Assembly: GCF_900240945.1 (NCBI RefSeq)
Contig: NZ_OESG01000014.1
Location: 1,050,923 to 1,114,922, forward strand
Direction of reading: 5' to 3'
DNA: 64,000 nucleotides
From: Mycobacterium sp. 3519A
GTDB lineage: Bacteria > Actinomycetota > Actinomycetes > Mycobacteriales > Mycobacteriaceae
Shown: one piece after another, positions 28,046 to 37,418 of the stretch
Position numbering within the stretch: position 1 is the first letter of the stretch
Layout: every line of letters starts with the position of its first letter
The notes under the pieces: model-generated
Database searches by the model: none
What the model was told of the DNA's origin: nothing
Seen by the model: only the letters and a program-made list of their open reading frames with translations
Program-made: the position numbers and the translations under genes

Positions 28046-28328
28046 TTTTGACGGCCTTGATCGCGCCTTCGGCATGGTCGGTGTCGTGGCGTTGTAGGTC
28101 TTCTCATCGCCCCGGTCGGACCATGATGTGCCGACTGAGGCCGAATCGGCCCGGTCGTTGTCGCTGCGGCCCGTCTTGTTCGATCCGGTTAGACGGCGGG
28201 GCCGAAGTGTTGAGAGCCCGTCAAGATCGGGTAGGTGCGCGTGTGGAAATCGTCAGGACTGATTCTTCACAGGCCCGGTCCTGCTGTGCTGGTGCCCCCG
28301 GTTGTCGACACGTGCAAGGAGATCATCG

Positions 28329-28760
28329 GTGCCCAGCTCATCAGGGGATGCCGTCCCGCCCGGATCGGAAGTTCCGGGCCCGGTCGGGGGCTATCGCAAC
28401 GCCCCGGTCAGCGCCCCGGGGTTCACCTCGACGGTGCCGAATCTCCCCGGGGGGCCGCCGGGACTGTCGGGTGTGTTTGTCGACACCGACGCGTTGAACC
28501 GAGCAGCTGCGGTGGCTGCTGACGCCGCGAGCGAGGCGGGCAGTGACGCACAACGGCTCGACAGTGCCGTGAACCGCTCCGGACCGGCGCCGTGGGGCGA
28601 TGATCCAGGACTCGGGCAGAGTTTCGGGTCGGTGTTTGCCGACCCCCGCCACTCCCTGGTGCAGGCCATCGACGCACTGCCCGAGGTGCTTGGCGACCTG
28701 GCCGATACGCTGCGCCAGACCAGCGCGACGTTCGCCGAGGCCGATGGCGACGCGATGTGA
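28329..28760 (+). CDS. WXG100/ESAT-6-like small type VII protein
   Basis: 143 residues; GTG at 28329 with AAGGAG seven bases upstream. The N-terminal ~45 residues are Pro/Gly/Ser-rich. From about residue 50 the protein becomes helical: LNRAAAVAADAASEAGSDAQ, then PWGDDPGLGQSFGSVF, which is the turn of the hairpin seen in actinobacterial WXG100-like proteins (WGDDxxGxxF), and AIDALPEVLGDLADTLRQTS, ATFAEADGDAM. Its stop overlaps the start of the next gene (GTGA), indicating coupled translation. By analogy to EsxE/EsxF with CpnT, it should be the secretion partner of the downstream protein. Confidence 0.75.
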   Translation: MPSSSGDAVPPGSEVPGPVGGYRNAPVSAPGFTSTVPNLPGGPPGLSGVFVDTDALNRAAAVAADAASEAGSDAQRLDSAVNRSGPAPWGDDPGLGQSFGSVFADPRHSLVQAIDALPEVLGDLADTLRQTSATFAEADGDAM

Positions 28761-29893
28761 TCGACGCGCATCACGTGCCGCCGGAGCTGCAGAACCTGCT
28801 GATGATCCTGGTTGGTAACAAGTGGCCGACCGGGGATGAGACCGCTCTGCGCGCCGAAGCCGATGCCTGGCGTGCGGCCGCAGCCGCGGTCGGCGCCCGC
28901 GTCGAGCAGGTGCTCACCGTGAAGCGTCTGGTGGATCAGGGGTTGGAGGGTGGGACCCGGCAAGCCTTCGACGGCTATGTGACGGGGCTGGTCGGGACCG
29001 GACCCGATGACCAGTCGGCTATTCTGCCGATGCTGGCCAGCTGTTGTGACTCAGCGGCCGACTCGCTGGATGAGTTGGCCAACCAGATCGAGACACTACG
29101 GGTCACGATCATCGGCTGCCTGGCGGTGTTGGCGACCCAGTTAGCGATCGACGCGGCGCTGTGGTTGTTCGGTGGTGAAGAGTTGGCCGCTGTCGAGGTC
29201 GCTGCCACACGCGCCGTGCTGCTGCTGGCCTTGCGCCGCGCGATCATCACCGCGGTCACCCGGGTTGCCGAATCGGTGCTCGCACAGGTCGGGTTCACTC
29301 TGCTGGCGCAACTGATCGAACTCGCTCAGGGGCATCGCCGCTCGCTGGATGGATCTCAGTTGCGAACCGCCGCGATCAACGGGGCGGTGGGCGGCGCGGT
29401 TGGCGTCGGCGCGGGGTTCATCGGCGGGATGCTGCGTTCGGGTGCGGGCAAAGTGGTCGGTTCGGGCGCACGGCTTCCCGGCAGCGGGCGCCTTCCACCG
29501 GCGGTGGGCAAGGCGGCTGCGAACCTGGCCTGGGACGCCGGATACGGGGCGGTCGCGGGCATGGCCGAAGGTGCTGCGCAGGACGCCGCGTTCGGTCTGT
29601 CCGGCGACTGGGTTTCCGGGGCCGCTAACGGCGGCTTCAACGGTGCCTGGGGTCGGGGTCACAAAGCACTGAACCCCGGCAACAAACTGTCGATATCGCC
29701 CGCCGACCACATCGAAGCCAAGCTCCACCATCACCTCGACCACACCGAACCGCCGCCGCGACCGGTCACCCCCGACAGCAGCGACGACGGGGATGGTCCG
29801 CCAGTCCTGCAAACGCCGCCACCTGAGGATTGGAATGCCTGGTCTGAAGGGCTGCTGAACACTGTCGACGAACGCTGGCAGCAGACCGAATAG
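28757..29893 (+). CDS. CpnT-like N-terminal domain protein lacking a toxin domain
   Basis: 378 residues. The start PPELQNLLMILVGNKWPTGD followed by ETALRAEADAWRAAAAAVGA is the WXG-like N-terminal domain of CpnT and many actinobacterial polymorphic toxins (VGxxWPxGDE.ALR.LADAW). Next come helical and hydrophobic segments (LRVTIIGCLAVLATQLAIDA, Ala/Leu-rich to ~residue 195), a Gly-rich section (AAINGAVGGAVGVGAGFIGG) and a short Pro/Asp tail. No recognisable toxin domain such as a nuclease, NADase or deaminase follows, and a stop occurs where such a domain would start. A transposase remnant begins 45 bases later. No immunity gene is visible, as expected if the toxin end was lost. Confidence 0.75.
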   Translation: MIDAHHVPPELQNLLMILVGNKWPTGDETALRAEADAWRAAAAAVGARVEQVLTVKRLVDQGLEGGTRQAFDGYVTGLVGTGPDDQSAILPMLASCCDSAADSLDELANQIETLRVTIIGCLAVLATQLAIDAALWLFGGEELAAVEVAATRAVLLLALRRAIITAVTRVAESVLAQVGFTLLAQLIELAQGHRRSLDGSQLRTAAINGAVGGAVGVGAGFIGGMLRSGAGKVVGSGARLPGSGRLPPAVGKAAANLAWDAGYGAVAGMAEGAAQDAAFGLSGDWVSGAANGGFNGAWGRGHKALNPGNKLSISPADHIEAKLHHHLDHTEPPPRPVTPDSSDDGDGPPVLQTPPPEDWNAWSEGLLNTVDERWQQTE

Positions 29894-29937
29894 GCCACAC
29901 CAGCACGTGCGGCGGGTGGTTCGGTTTCGGGCGATTC

Positions 29938-30405
29938 TCCGGGCTCAGCGGGTGTGATGTCGACGGGTCTTTCAAGCAGTTTGCCTTTGTGGAAACCTGC
30001 GCCGGCGCGGACCAAGGCGACCAGGTGGGGTGCGTTGACCGGGCGCCAGCGGGCCTGTGCGGCGTCGATCAGCTTGTAAGCCATCGCAATCCCCGCGGCC
30101 CGGGAGCCGGGTCCTTTGGTGACCTTGGTGCCTAACCGCACGGTGGCAAGCGTCGACTCGAGGGGGTTTTGGCGACCGCTTTGGCATACTTCGCCCCGAA
30201 GTCGAGCGCGAAGGCCTTGACCGCGACTTGGGCCTTGTCGATGTCCTCGGCGTTGTAGATGTCCGTCATCGCGGCCAGCGCCGACGGGTGCGCCGACTTC
30301 GGTAGCGCAGCAAGCACATTGGCCTGCTTGTGAAACCAGCAGCGCTGCTCACGGGTGGCCGGGAACACCTCGCGGACGGCATTCCAGAACCCACAGCTTC
30401 TACTG
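29938..30405 (-). mobile_element. IS256-family transposase 3' remnant, copy B
   Basis: The minus strand encodes GFWNAVREVFPATREQRCWF, HKQANVLAALPKSAHPSALA and VKAFALDFGAKYAKAVAK. After an internal deletion with frame change it continues PLESTLATVRLGTKVTKGPG, AMAYKLIDAAQARWRPVNAP, HLVALVRAGAGFHKGKLLER. This is the C-terminal half of an IS256-family transposase; the segment between AKAVAK and PLEST (normally ~35 residues with FYDYPAEHW and the catalytic surroundings) is gone. The 5' break lies at the stop codon of the neighbouring kinase gene. Confidence 0.9.
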
Positions 30406-30417
30406 GTCCAGGCGGAC

Positions 30418-31485
30418 CTATCGCAGCCGAGTAGTGAGTAGCTTGGCGACGCCGTGGTCCTCAATCGCCGCGTTGGCGCGCATGGTCGCTGCCAAGCCGA
30501 TTTCGATCGGCTGCCACTTTGACCCCATCCCTGCTGTGACGACCGCAGCGATCCACGCGGACACCAGGTGCAGCTGGTATTGACCCCACGCCTCGTCGAG
30601 GTCGACTTCGGCACCGCGTTCCTGCAGTCCTCTGCAGTAGCGGGCGATGAGATGACGTTCCTGTGCGCGTCGCAGTTGGGTTGGCACCGAGTTGCCGAGG
30701 AAATAGGCGACGTCACGCAGGCCGGGCGCGCAACCAACCATGGCCCAGTCGAGGAATCCGGGCTCGGTGCCGTCGATGAACATGTTGCCGAGGTGTGCAT
30801 CGCCGTGGACCAAGGTTCGAGTGCCTTCGGCAATTAGCCCCGGCACTTTCTCGGCGCGGGGCACATACACTTCGGCCAGCTCGTGCGACGCCGCGGGCAG
30901 GCGTTCTCCGAGTTCTTCAACGGCGAAGCGCACCAACGCTGCTGCCGATCCGTAGCTCTGTGAGCTCGATGCACCGCGAACCCAGGCCAAGTCCCCGTCG
31001 GGGGAGAAGCGTGGGCTGTCCCAGAACGCGGCGTGCATTGCGGCAAAGGCATCAATCGTGTGTTCGACGAACGAGGCCAAGTCGGCGTCGCTATGTCCTG
31101 GATAGCGTGCGCCGACCGCGTGTAGGTCTTCGAGCACCATGACGTAGCGGCCAGCGTCATCGTGTGCCGCGTAGAAGGGTTGCGGGTGGCGCACTGGCAC
31201 ATCCGTCGCGAGCTCGGCATAGAAGCGCGCCTCGGCAATGCCCATGCCTTGCTGGTCGACGAACATGCGCTGCTCGGCGTCGAACGGCGCCAACTTCACG
31301 AACACCGAGCCTGGCAGGTTAGGGTCGTCGTGTGCCAGCAAGACGCGCGCTCGGCCCGTCGTTCCGGAGTGTGCCTCGACGACGTCGATTGAGCGCAACC
31401 TCGCGCCCGGTGCGTAAGCCTGCAGCACGCCCTCAAGCCACGTGGACGTGACGTCCGCGACGTCGGTCGGGATGGGTGCTGACAC
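30418..31485 (-). CDS. Aminoglycoside-phosphotransferase/ecdysteroid-kinase-like protein
   Basis: 355 residues. The N-lobe has SGTTGRARVLLAH and a Lys in GSVFVKLAP. The hinge is RYVMVLEDLHAVGARYPGH. The catalytic loop LVHGDAHLGNMFIDGTEPGF gives the HxDxxxxN Brenner motif, and LDWAMVGCAPGLRDVAYFLG the DxD/magnesium site. This is the kinase-like fold of aminoglycoside phosphotransferases; mycobacterial homologues of this length more often phosphorylate small hydroxylated metabolites than antibiotics, so the substrate is unknown. The stop codon abuts the IS256 remnant, and the last few residues may therefore have been altered by the insertion. Confidence 0.85.
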   Translation of the reverse strand: MSAPIPTDVADVTSTWLEGVLQAYAPGARLRSIDVVEAHSGTTGRARVLLAHDDPNLPGSVFVKLAPFDAEQRMFVDQQGMGIAEARFYAELATDVPVRHPQPFYAAHDDAGRYVMVLEDLHAVGARYPGHSDADLASFVEHTIDAFAAMHAAFWDSPRFSPDGDLAWVRGASSSQSYGSAAALVRFAVEELGERLPAASHELAEVYVPRAEKVPGLIAEGTRTLVHGDAHLGNMFIDGTEPGFLDWAMVGCAPGLRDVAYFLGNSVPTQLRRAQERHLIARYCRGLQERGAEVDLDEAWGQYQLHLVSAWIAAVVTAGMGSKWQPIEIGLAATMRANAAIEDHGVAKLLTTRLR

Positions 31486-31856
31486 GTTCGCAGGCTAGCG
31501 CAGAACCACTCCCAAACCCGCGCGTTGGGGAGTGAAGTAGCTCTGAACAAACTGTGAATCGCCTTGAACCGTTAGTGAAAGGCTGCACGCGACCACCACT
31601 TGGCGATTTGGCGCAGCCGATTACAGTCCCCGAGCCAGCTATGGAACACATGTTGATTGCATATCTGCACACCGAACACGTTGCGACTATTGGCGCTTCA
31701 TTCTTCTGTCGAGCACAGCACACGACACACACGTAGATGCCATACGCGGTCCAACGACACTGTACGGATCTGCCCAACGGAGGGACTGCCCCCAAAGCTC
31801 AACGACGACAACGTCTCTGCCACACCTGAGAAACTGTGCACCCGGTCCGTCCATTC
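31486..31856. other. Intergenic, nothing recognised
   Basis: About 370 bases upstream of the kinase gene; no coding relic identified on either strand. Confidence 0.45.
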
Positions 31857-32006
31857 TCATACACAAATGCGACGACTCCTGCGCCCCACCCCCCAAAAAA
31901 CTCCTTCACGCCCGACATCAGGCGCCGCGAACCGCGCGTACACCTCACCCATGCTGCCGGAGCTCAATAGCCGTACCACGGTGTATCGAGCAAACTTGTG
32001 CATCAT
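31857..32006 (-). pseudogene. N-terminal relic of a Ser/Thr protein kinase
   Basis: MMHKFARYTVVRLLSSGSMG followed by EVYARFAAPDVG matches the start and glycine loop of mycobacterial PknF/PknD-type kinases (YxVxRLLGSGGMGEVYLA). The catalytic Lys strand and everything after are missing. The flanks (to 32465) contain no further kinase pieces. Confidence 0.68.
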
Positions 32007-32465
32007 TGCTCGAACAAGGCCGATCGGATGAAAACGGATTAGACAATCGACAGATCTGCTAGCCAGATCACTACTTCCGCGCACATCGACGCCGGCGAAC
32101 GCTGTCGTGTGTTTCGTTCCAGCCGATACCTGAGTCAATCACCCATCGCCAACTGCTACCGGGTCTTCGATTCTGTCGATGGGCGGGTAAGCCAGCGAGA
32201 ATGTGGTGTCGCGATGGGTGCAGGCGCGCAGTCGCGTAATCGAGCATTTTCTGGCGGCAGGCACTTGTAACCATCACGAACGCAGCACATTTCGACGAGA
32301 AGTTGGGCCTCTCATTCCTTTCAAGACTTCGGCTCAGTAGCTTGGGCTTGAGTCAGCATCGGCCGACGCGGCCGCGCGGTGATGGCGTGCCAATTAATGT
32401 CATGTTCATTACCGCGACGGCGTAGCGCGGCGTGAAGCGTTTATTTGTGGGACACAATCTCGGGT

Positions 32466-33764
32466 GTGAGCGATCAACACCCCAGCAGGGCAGCGCAATT
32501 GCTGCAGTCGATTCGTAAGCAGGCACCAGAGGCGCTCGAGAATGATCACAGTCACAGCGACACCGACGTCGCAGCCATGTTGCGAGAATTGGGAATCGCG
32601 TTGGTGGAGTGCGAGCAGCCGACGCACCTGATCGCGGCTCGGCTGCTGGCGATCGCCCCTCGATACACCCGCGAAACAGTCCGAGTGGTTGTGCTACCGA
32701 CCGCGCTCGTAGTCCAAGTCGGCACTGTTGCTTACGAGATCGAAATGGTCGCCAAGCCGACGACTCAGTTGAACCTCGCCGGACGCATCGATGCGATCGT
32801 CGACCTTGCCGAGGTGGGCGCCATAACGCCAGCCGACGCGACCCGCGAAGCCACCGCCGCGCGGTCGACACCACCGCGATTCGGACCCGTTATGACCGTT
32901 ACCGGATACACCATCACCACACTGGGTTTCGGCATGATCATTAACCCGACGTGGGCGTCGCTGTGGGGATATGTCTTTTTGGGCGCGGTGGTCGGCTTAA
33001 TCACCGTGTTCGGCAGATTGCTGCCCACAATGCAGGCGGTTTTGCCCACGTTTGCCGCCGCGGTTGTCACGGTGCTGGCTAGCGCGTTCGTCGCCGACGC
33101 CGCCAACGATGGGCTGTTGCGGGTGATCAGCCCGCCGTTGGTGGCGGTCTTGCCGGGTCTGGCGCTGACGGTCGCCGCGATGGAACTGGCCAGCGGTCAG
33201 GTGATCAGCGGCGCCACCCGATTGATTTACGGCGTGGCCCAATTGGGGCTGCTCGTCTTCGGCGTTGGGCTGGGCTTGCATGTCGGGACCGACCTCAACC
33301 CGCAGCAGCCGTCGGCGCAGATGGGATGGTGGTCTCTGTATATCGCCGTGGTAGTCATTTCGATCGGGCTCTACATCTACCTGTCCGCACCGAAAGGGTC
33401 CCTGGTGTGGCTGATGTTGGCTATCGGCACGGCTTTGGTGGGGCAGAAAATCGGCGGACTGTTTCTGTCGCCGACGCACTCGGGTGCCGTTGGCGCCTTT
33501 CTAGCAATGCCATTCGCGATGCTCGCCGCACGGATCAGAACCTCTCCGCCCGCAATTGTCATGATGCTTGCGGCCTTCTAGGCGCTCGTTCCCGGCGCGT
33601 TGAGCTTCGAATCGCTGAGTAACGCTGCAGCGGGCGAAGGTGATATCGCGACCTTGGGCACCGCTGTCACCGCAGTCTTCTCGATTGCCCTGGGCGCACT
33701 GATCGGCTTCAGCGTCTACAACACCGTCCACAACTGGCACGGCCGCCGAGCCTCAACCTTCTGA
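32466..33764 (+). pseudogene. ThrE-like threonine/serine exporter interrupted by an in-frame TAG
   Basis: The frame from GTG 32466 gives a cytosolic domain (VAAMLRELGIALVECEQPTH, APRYTRETVRVVVLPTALVV) and about ten hydrophobic segments, the arrangement of the ThrE family (DUF1212 plus DUF3815; M. tuberculosis Rv3737 type). At 33579 a TAG interrupts IVMMLAAF[stop]ALVPGALSFESL. The frame then continues uninterrupted for 60 codons through AVFSIALGALIGFSVYNTVH to TGA at 33762. Family members carry a bulky residue before LVPG, so a Trp codon TGG to TAG change is likely. Truncation removes the last one or two membrane helices. It is either a recent pseudogene, an error, or readthrough. Confidence 0.8.
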
Positions 33765-33862
33765 CCGACTTACCGGTGGCCGGAATAGGCTCAACCCTTT
33801 GTCCCCTCGATCCGTTGCGTCCCAGACGACCGGCACCGTCGAACCACGGCGCAGCGCAGCCT

Positions 33863-34834
33863 CTACTCGGATTCGGGGCCTTGCAGCTCCCTTGTCGCAG
33901 CCACTGCTTTCGCGATTGCGGCGTCCACCTCAGCTGCACTGGGTGCGCTGTCCGGTCCGTGGCGGCTGACCGAGAGTGCGGCGGCGACATTGGCGCGGTA
34001 GATGGCGCGTATCGGATCGAGTCCCGCCGCCAGCGCGGCAATCATTGCGCCGGTGTGGATGTCGCCTGCGCCGTTGGTGTCGACGACTTCCGTGGCGGGC
34101 AAGCCCAAGATTTCCACAGGTGCGCTGCCAGGGGTTGCAAGTACCGCCCCGGCCGCACCCGCCCGAACGACGACGCCGCGCCGGCCGGTCCGCTCACTCA
34201 AGAGGACCGCCGCCGCGGCGGCGGAGCGACCGGTGAGCAGGCGGGCCTCGCGGTCGTTACATGTCCACCAATCCGCCCGGCCGAGGGCGGCCGCCAGCAC
34301 GGATTCCTCGATCTCGGCTACCAGTGGCCCAGGGTCGACGACCACCGTGGCGGACGACGGAAGGGTCGGCAGCCAATCGCGGAGGGACGGGCCGTTGCAC
34401 GCGAAAGCCAGGCTGTAACCGGAGACATAGACGATGTCACCTTGCCGCAGATCGATTCGATCGAGATCGGCCGAGCTGAGGTGCGCTTCCGCGCCGGCGC
34501 TCGTGGCGAAAGTGCGTTCGCCCCCCGGCTCGACCATTGCGACGGAGAAACCCGTATCGGCTCGGTCGAATTGGTGCTGCGCAATCTCGATCCCGAGCTC
34601 GGTCATTCTGCGCCGGGCCAGCTCTCCGAAGGGCCCGACGCCGTGCATGCCGGCGTATGTCACCGGCAGTCCTTGACGAACAGCGCTCAGCATCGAGTTC
34701 AGGCCACCGCCCACCGCCATCCGGCTGCCGGTCGCAAGGACGTCGCCGCCGCGCTCGGGCAACGCGGGCAGATACATCACCACATCGATCAAGACATTTC
34801 CGGTGTGCACGAGCCGACCCGCGGACGGCCTCAC
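33863..34834 (-). CDS. PfkB-family carbohydrate/nucleoside kinase
   Basis: 323 residues. It starts at GTG 34834, whose GTGA overlaps the stop of the permease gene. VHTGNVLIDVVMYLPALPER opens the fold; GSRMAVGGGLNSMLSAVRQG is PfkB signature 1 (G-GGN). The C-terminal signature reads VVDTNGAGDIHTGAMIAALA, with the anion-hole GAGD and catalytic Asp. Such kinases phosphorylate ribose, adenosine, pseudouridine or similar. The operon context (ADP-ribosylglycohydrolase, NCS1 permease, GntR) points to a nucleoside or ribosyl substrate, comparable to E. coli YegV. Last gene of the four-gene unit. Confidence 0.88.
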   Translation of the reverse strand: MRPSAGRLVHTGNVLIDVVMYLPALPERGGDVLATGSRMAVGGGLNSMLSAVRQGLPVTYAGMHGVGPFGELARRRMTELGIEIAQHQFDRADTGFSVAMVEPGGERTFATSAGAEAHLSSADLDRIDLRQGDIVYVSGYSLAFACNGPSLRDWLPTLPSSATVVVDPGPLVAEIEESVLAAALGRADWWTCNDREARLLTGRSAAAAAVLLSERTGRRGVVVRAGAAGAVLATPGSAPVEILGLPATEVVDTNGAGDIHTGAMIAALAAGLDPIRAIYRANVAAALSVSRHGPDSAPSAAEVDAAIAKAVAATRELQGPESE

Positions 34835-36369
34835 GGTCGGATCTGCCGTGGTTGATGCTCGGTCGCGACGTCCACCCGCGCGATGTCTGCGTCTCCCGCG
34901 TCCGGTCGGGCCTCGGTAAGACGTCTTGGCCGCCTGACCGCGGTGATCAACCCATAGAGACCGCCGCTCACAACGAACGCAATGACCCAACCGAGACCGT
35001 TGCGGCCCAGCCATGAGTCGGCGAGCGGGCCGCTGAACCACACGTCATCAGCCGAGGTCGAGGCCGTCGTGAAGAGAAGTCCGGCGACGATGCCGGCCAG
35101 CCATGCCGACACCGCAACCCATTGGATTCCGCCGCGGTACCAGTAGATGCCGGTGCGCGAGGTATCCATCAATCCTTTCGGATCGTAGTGATCACGGAGG
35201 GGCATATCGGCGAGGAAGACCGCTACCCACGCGGTGATCGGCACGGCCAGCAGGGAGATGAACGTGATGAACGGACCGTAGAAGTCATCCGCGATCAGCA
35301 TGAAATAGATGCCGCCGGCCAGCGTCAACACGATGTCGAGACCGACCGCCACCACCCGGCGGGTACGCACGCCGAGCGTGATCATCGTCAGACCGGCCGA
35401 GTAGACCGAGAGGTTGTTCGACAGCAGCAGCCCGCCGAACGCGGCAACCAGGTAGGGCACCGCCATCCAGGAGGGCAGCAGCGTCTGGATCGCCGCAACG
35501 GGATCGCTTGCGGAGGCCAAGCTGTCGTCACCGGCGGAAAGTAGCGCGCCCAGACCGATCAGCAAGAACAACGGCACACCGGCTCCGACGGACGCGGCCG
35601 CGACGACGCGGCTCCCTGCAACCTGCTGACGTTGGTAACGCGCCATGTCGGCTCCTGCGTTGGCCCAGCCGATCCCGGTGCCGGCCGCGACCACACCCAT
35701 GCCGGCGACCATGACGCTCAGCGGTGCCGCCGGGGCGTGCGCGACCGCCGCCCAGTCGACCCTGCCGACGAGAAAGAGGCCGACGACGACGTTCAGAGCT
35801 GCGAATACGTATGCAGCCCAACGCTGTATCCAGATCAAAGTGGCGTGCCCGAGGCCCGAGACCACCAAAGTGAGCACCACGAAGAGCAGCAGGCTCATGA
35901 CGGTCAACGGAGGATTCGGTTTGATACCGAACGCGATACCCATTAAGGCCAGGAGGGCGTAGGCGGCGGTCGTCGTGTTGACAGTCTCCCAGCCGACCCG
36001 CGAGAGCCAGGACACCACGGTGGGCCCGTGGTTTCCGCGGGCGCCGAAGACCGCGCGCGACAACGTCATGCTCGGGGCGCCACCGCGTTTGCCGGCGACA
36101 CTGATCAGGCCGACAAGCGCGAAGGAACCGAAGGAACCAACCGCGGCGGCGAACAACGCCTGCCAGATGTTGAGACCGCGCAGTCCGACGAGGGTCGCGC
36201 CCAGCGGCAGTCCGAGGATCGAGATGTTGGCGGCGAACCACACCCAGAACAGTTGGCGGGGCTCACCGGTGCGCTCATCGGCTGGCACCGGTTCGATACC
36301 TCGAGACTCAATGGCGCCGACCCGGTTCGCTTCCTTCGGCACCTCTTGCTCCGGTTTGACTTCGGACAT
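34831..36369 (-). CDS. NCS1-family purine/pyrimidine permease (CodB-like)
   Basis: 512 residues, twelve hydrophobic segments. A polar N-terminus with GIEPVPADERTGEPRQLFWV is followed by WFAANISILGLPLGATLVGL, the NCS1 TM1 signature region, and GKRGGAPSMTLSRAVFGARG, a conserved nucleobase-transporter loop. VGWETVNTTTAAYALLALMG and GTGIGWANAGADMARYQ also fit the family. It would import a nucleobase, nucleoside or related compound with a cation. It starts at ATG 36369, 26 bases after the ADP-ribosylglycohydrolase stop, and overlaps the downstream kinase by four bases. Confidence 0.88.
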   Translation of the reverse strand: MSEVKPEQEVPKEANRVGAIESRGIEPVPADERTGEPRQLFWVWFAANISILGLPLGATLVGLRGLNIWQALFAAAVGSFGSFALVGLISVAGKRGGAPSMTLSRAVFGARGNHGPTVVSWLSRVGWETVNTTTAAYALLALMGIAFGIKPNPPLTVMSLLLFVVLTLVVSGLGHATLIWIQRWAAYVFAALNVVVGLFLVGRVDWAAVAHAPAAPLSVMVAGMGVVAAGTGIGWANAGADMARYQRQQVAGSRVVAAASVGAGVPLFLLIGLGALLSAGDDSLASASDPVAAIQTLLPSWMAVPYLVAAFGGLLLSNNLSVYSAGLTMITLGVRTRRVVAVGLDIVLTLAGGIYFMLIADDFYGPFITFISLLAVPITAWVAVFLADMPLRDHYDPKGLMDTSRTGIYWYRGGIQWVAVSAWLAGIVAGLLFTTASTSADDVWFSGPLADSWLGRNGLGWVIAFVVSGGLYGLITAVRRPRRLTEARPDAGDADIARVDVATEHQPRQIRP

Positions 36370-36395
36370 CGTCGTCCCGCCTTTCCGTTGACTGG

Positions 36396-37418
36396 TCAGC
36401 CGCCGTGGCGAAGGGCGAGCAAGCCCTGCGCCAACTCTGACAATGGGATTCGGTTCACCGCGTCGATGGTCTGCAGTGCCGTGTCGGGGAAAGCCTCCGA
36501 GCCGCGGGTGGCACCAGCGATCGCACCGACCATCGCGGCGATGGTGTCGCAATCACCGCCCAGAGAGCCGGCGAACAGGCACGCGCGCCACGGGTCGTCG
36601 GGGTAGACGGCAAGCGCCGCGAAGGCGGCGGGTACCGATTCCTGCGTCGCCACGCTGGTGCCCACCAGGCGGTAGATGGTGTCCGCTGCCACTTCCGGTG
36701 CCTGCCCGCTGACCAATTCAGTGGCCCATCGGATACGAGCTGCAACGTCGGCGGCCGCAACCCAGTGTCCCCGGTCGCCGGCCTGGTCTGCGGCATGCAC
36801 TGCCGCGGCCGTCGCTGCGATGGTGTCGGCTCCAGCGATGCCCGAGCTCACCGCTGCGGCCACCGCGGCGGCTCCGGCGAGGGCGACTCCGGTGTTGTGG
36901 GTGACCCAGCTGGCCTCCACCACTCGGTCGACGAGGCGGGGCAGGTCGTCGGCGGGGACGGCGATACCCACCGGGGTAATCCGCATGGCAGCGCCGTTGG
37001 TCGTGCCGTGGCGGCCGGCGTCTTCGATGGCGGTGCCCGCGGCCACCGCGGCTACCGCGGCGCGCGTCGACGGCCCCAGCAGGTCCAGCGAGCCCCTGCG
37101 ACGCATTTCGGTTTCCCAGGCGAGTAGTTCCTGGGCGAGGACGTGCGCGTCGACATGACCGTTGCCGGCGATCAACACCCGACCCAGCAGCACGGCCTGC
37201 TCGGTGTCGTCGGTGACGGATCCGGCCCGCATACCTGGAGCGATGGGTTGGTCGGGAGGTCCTGGTTCGAAGCCGTTCAACCACCCATACCGATGCGCGA
37301 TCAAATCGCGGGGTAATGATTGTGTGGGCATCCCCAGTGCGTCACCGATGGCGAGTCCATACAGAGCGGCGACCGCGCGCGGATGCGCGTCCGCTGCTGT
37401 GTCTTCGCTTGCGATCAT
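36396..37418 (-). CDS. ADP-ribosylglycohydrolase family protein
   Basis: 340 residues. Dinuclear-metal motifs are intact: GLAIGDALGMPTQSLP near residue 22, GSVTDDTEQAVLLGRVL near residue 66, and SLGGDCDTIAAMVGAIAGA near residue 297. This is the ARH/DraG fold that cleaves ADP-ribose or ribosyl bonds; the YegU branch associated with nucleoside-type operons is the likely match. It shares an ATGA overlap with the upstream regulator gene. The helical Ala-rich middle (AGRHGTTNGAAMRITPVGIA) fits the family. It is cytosolic, with no signal peptide. Confidence 0.9.
   Translation of the reverse strand: MIASEDTAADAHPRAVAALYGLAIGDALGMPTQSLPRDLIAHRYGWLNGFEPGPPDQPIAPGMRAGSVTDDTEQAVLLGRVLIAGNGHVDAHVLAQELLAWETEMRRRGSLDLLGPSTRAAVAAVAAGTAIEDAGRHGTTNGAAMRITPVGIAVPADDLPRLVDRVVEASWVTHNTGVALAGAAAVAAAVSSGIAGADTIAATAAAVHAADQAGDRGHWVAAADVAARIRWATELVSGQAPEVAADTIYRLVGTSVATQESVPAAFAALAVYPDDPWRACLFAGSLGGDCDTIAAMVGAIAGATRGSEAFPDTALQTIDAVNRIPLSELAQGLLALRHGG

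Noticed and set aside
28302..29893. Composite transposon with functional ends
   Set aside because: Both transposase copies are only decayed 3' ends in the same direction and no terminal inverted repeats were seen, so an active element is not supported.
30418..31485. Aminoglycoside resistance gene
   Set aside because: The fold is right, but nothing in the sequence points to an antibiotic substrate; such kinases are common metabolic proteins in mycobacteria.
33776..34855. 359-codon rightward frame opposite the PfkB kinase gene
   Set aside because: Antisense shadow; the minus-strand frame carries PfkB signatures and operon overlaps.
35528..36241. Frame of 237 codons inside the NCS1 permease gene
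   Set aside because: Arg-rich shadow of the membrane protein frame.
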